From assembly GCA_025353085.1 (NCBI GenBank), contig JANXRI010000106.1:1-6198 (forward strand): DNA of 6,198 nt, written 5' to 3'. The position numbers and the translations under genes are program-made. The notes beneath the pieces are model-generated. The model had not been told where the DNA came from, ran no database searches, and worked only from the letters and a program-made list of their open reading frames with translations. Shown piece by piece: positions 5,300 through 6,198 of this stretch. This stretch comes from Betaproteobacteria bacterium (GTDB taxonomy: Bacteria; Pseudomonadota; Gammaproteobacteria; Burkholderiales; SG8-41). Position 1 is the first letter of the stretch; the number at the start of each line of letters is the position of its first letter.

Positions 5300-5907
5300 T
5301 AGATTTTGCCGCGTTTTTTTAAGCGGGAAAGTGTTTCCGGCGAGAGGTTTAAATACGCCGCTAGTTCTTTCTTCGGCAGGCGTTCGACCAACGAGGCGTG
5401 CTTGCGCATGAAGCGCGCAACGCGGCCGGGCGCATCGAGCAGATGCAGCGTGATCGTATGCGCCATGACTTCGCTCATCAGTTTCATGACCTCAAATTCG
5501 AAACCGCTTTTGACCGACGGATGCCGTTCCATAAACGCGCCCCACTCTTCCATCGACAGTCGCGCCGTGCGCACTCGCGTAACGGCGCGGATCGAATACG
5601 GGATCGGCGTCTTCAGACGCCATGCCGCGTAGCTGGTGTCGATTTCAGTTTCGGCGGCAAAGCGCAGAATCATTTCCTTGCCGGTCGGCGTCGACACCAC
5701 GCGCTTGAGGATTCCGTCGAGAATGAAATATTGCTGCATCGACGAATCGCCCTGGTTTTCGAGCAGCGCGCCTTTTGCATAATCGGTGATATCGAGCAAC
5801 GGTTCGAGTTGCTGCCATTCTTCGCTGGTCATGGAGCGAAGCACGAAGTTCTGGCGCAACTGCAGGCGCACGATTTTGGCTTCAGGATGGATTGCGAGCA
5901 CAGGCAT
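5299..5907 (-). CDS. Crp/Fnr-family transcriptional regulator, cysteine-free and wing-less
   Basis: About 202-residue DNA-binding regulator from the ATG at 5907-5905. The N-terminal cyclic-nucleotide-type beta-roll is seen in YAKGALLENQGD then QQYFILDGILKRV (residues 43-70). A dimerisation helix region follows, and then a C-terminal helix-turn-helix at about 177-200 (LPKKELAAYLNLSPETLSR). The recognition helix carries E-x-x-S-R (E191, S194, R195), the FNR-type contact set, which predicts a TTGA-like half-site. The phosphate-binding cassette of true cAMP receptors is absent. There is no cysteine, so no FNR iron-sulphur cluster; the signal is unknown. The protein stops nine residues after S-R (LKKRGKI), without the two-stranded wing of E. 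coli Crp/Fnr, as in some Bacteroidetes-like members. The frame stays open to 6090, but the extra 61 residues are low in family character (rich in P, R, A and S), and a -10-like TATACT lies inside that extension, so the shorter start is preferred. No clear Shine-Dalgarno precedes it. Confidence 0.85.
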   Translation of the reverse strand: MPVLAIHPEAKIVRLQLRQNFVLRSMTSEEWQQLEPLLDITDYAKGALLENQGDSSMQQYFILDGILKRVVSTPTGKEMILRFAAETEIDTSYAAWRLKTPIPYSIRAVTRVRTARLSMEEWGAFMERHPSVKSGFEFEVMKLMSEVMAHTITLHLLDAPGRVARFMRKHASLVERLPKKELAAYLNLSPETLSRLKKRGKI

Positions 5908-5942
5908 ATTGGCAGTCGCGGGTCGGTCCGCAGCGACTGGGG

Positions 5943-5948
5943 AGTATA
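5943..5948 (-). promoter_or_regulatory. -10 element of probable regulator promoter
   Basis: TATACT on the minus strand (5/6 to TATAAT) would start transcription near 5936, giving a leader of about 29 nt before ATG 5907. The -35 region is poor (CTGCGA at 18 bp spacing, 3/6), as in activator-dependent promoters. The FNR-type box centre lies about 90 bp upstream of this start, near a class I activator position. Prediction only. Confidence 0.4.
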
Positions 5949-6019
5949 GCGAATTCCGGCCTCGACTCGCAGAAGGGGAAGCCGGCCGTGGATTGGGTGG
6001 CGTCACCCCTCGGCGAATC

Positions 6020-6033
6020 TTGATCGCGGTCAA
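6020..6033. promoter_or_regulatory. FNR/ANR-type box
   Basis: TTGAT-CGCG-GTCAA matches the FNR-family consensus TTGAT-N4-ATCAA at 9 of 10 positions. The palindrome extends by one flanking pair to CTTGATC-GC-GGTCAAG (6019-6034). It lies between the Crp/Fnr regulator and whatever gene begins beyond the right edge. It may be bound by the neighbouring regulator (FNR-type recognition helix) or by a global FNR/ANR protein. Confidence 0.6.
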
Positions 6034-6056
6034 GAGCGCTTGCGCAGGCCATCTCC

Positions 6057-6068
6057 TATCATACGTAC
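6057..6068 (+). promoter_or_regulatory. Probable class II FNR-dependent promoter, rightward
   Basis: TATCAT (6057-6062, 5/6 to TATAAT) predicts a start near 6068-6069. That places the centre of the FNR-type box (between 6026 and 6027) at about -41.5 to -42.5, the standard class II activator position, in which the box replaces the -35. The target would lie beyond the window with a leader over 130 nt. The remaining 6069-6198 shows purine-rich GGAGG (6113-6117) and GAGG (6193-6196) but no start codon I can assign. Confidence 0.4.
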
Positions 6069-6198
6069 GGTTCGATACAGCCTCATTCAAATGGCCGGAT
6101 CCGCCGTCATGCGGAGGAAATAGCGCCCTGCTTACTCTGCACGGTAGCGGCCTGGACGGCGGAACACTTGTTCAATGCACGGCGCGAAACACGAGGTA

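Noticed and set aside
5062..5411. Two overlapping plus-strand frames of 61 and 82 codons in the gap before the regulator
   Set aside because: Neither has a convincing ribosome binding site or recognisable protein pattern; they cross palindromes and run into the opposite-strand gene.
5398..5949. 183-codon plus-strand frame antisense to the Crp/Fnr regulator
   Set aside because: It mirrors the regulator's codons, is rich in R, H and F as expected of an antisense shadow, and lacks family features or a good ribosome binding site.
5908..6090. 61-residue N-terminal extension of the regulator from ATG 6090
   Set aside because: The extension shows no domain likeness, would span the predicted promoter -10 and the FNR-type box, and makes the protein longer than usual for the family.

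Overview
The window looks like chromosomal DNA of a moderately GC-rich proteobacterium, most likely a betaproteobacterium. That rests on the proteins (formate-tetrahydrofolate ligase, YjbE-type TerC, OxlT-type antiporters, and a fossil of the ABC_sub_bind family common in Burkholderiales and Rhizobiales) and on Shine-Dalgarno-led genes. The lineage is an inference; no RNA gene or lineage marker is present.

Layout, left to right. (1) 2-478: 3' end of formate-tetrahydrofolate ligase (fhs), plus strand. (2) 479-621: a gap with a good sigma70-like promoter whose -35/spacer carries a perfect 12-bp palindrome. (3) 622-1371 and 1402-1821: a two-gene operon of a TerC/YjbE-family membrane protein and a single-domain universal stress protein. 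(4) 1946-3244 and 3587-4891: two paralogous 12-helix MFS proteins of the oxalate/formate antiporter (OxlT) family. Both keep the arginine and lysine that bind the dicarboxylate in OxlT. (5) Between the two transporters lies a decayed C-terminal scrap of an ABC_sub_bind periplasmic binding protein, then a strong hairpin. (6) On the minus strand, 4869-5063 encodes a 64-aa single-helix membrane protein whose 3' end overlaps the second transporter. 5299-5907 encodes a Crp/Fnr-family regulator that has no cysteines and no wing after its recognition helix. (7) 5908-6198: a control region with a near-perfect FNR-type box, a leader promoter for the regulator, and a probable divergent class II promoter for a gene beyond the right edge.

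How it may fit together: OxlT-type carriers exchange oxalate for formate, Fhs can feed formate into the one-carbon pool, and FNR-like half-sites occur near the first antiporter, around the regulator and in the right-hand control region. A formate/oxalate module under a Crp/Fnr regulator is a reasonable inference. The oxalate-degrading enzymes (Frc, Oxc) are not in the window, so the substrate is not proven.

Nothing here looks like a wholly new system. The least expected items are the ABC-binding-protein fossil, the palindrome pair and 14-bp repeat around 5150-5299, the wing-less cysteine-free regulator, and the unassigned small membrane protein.
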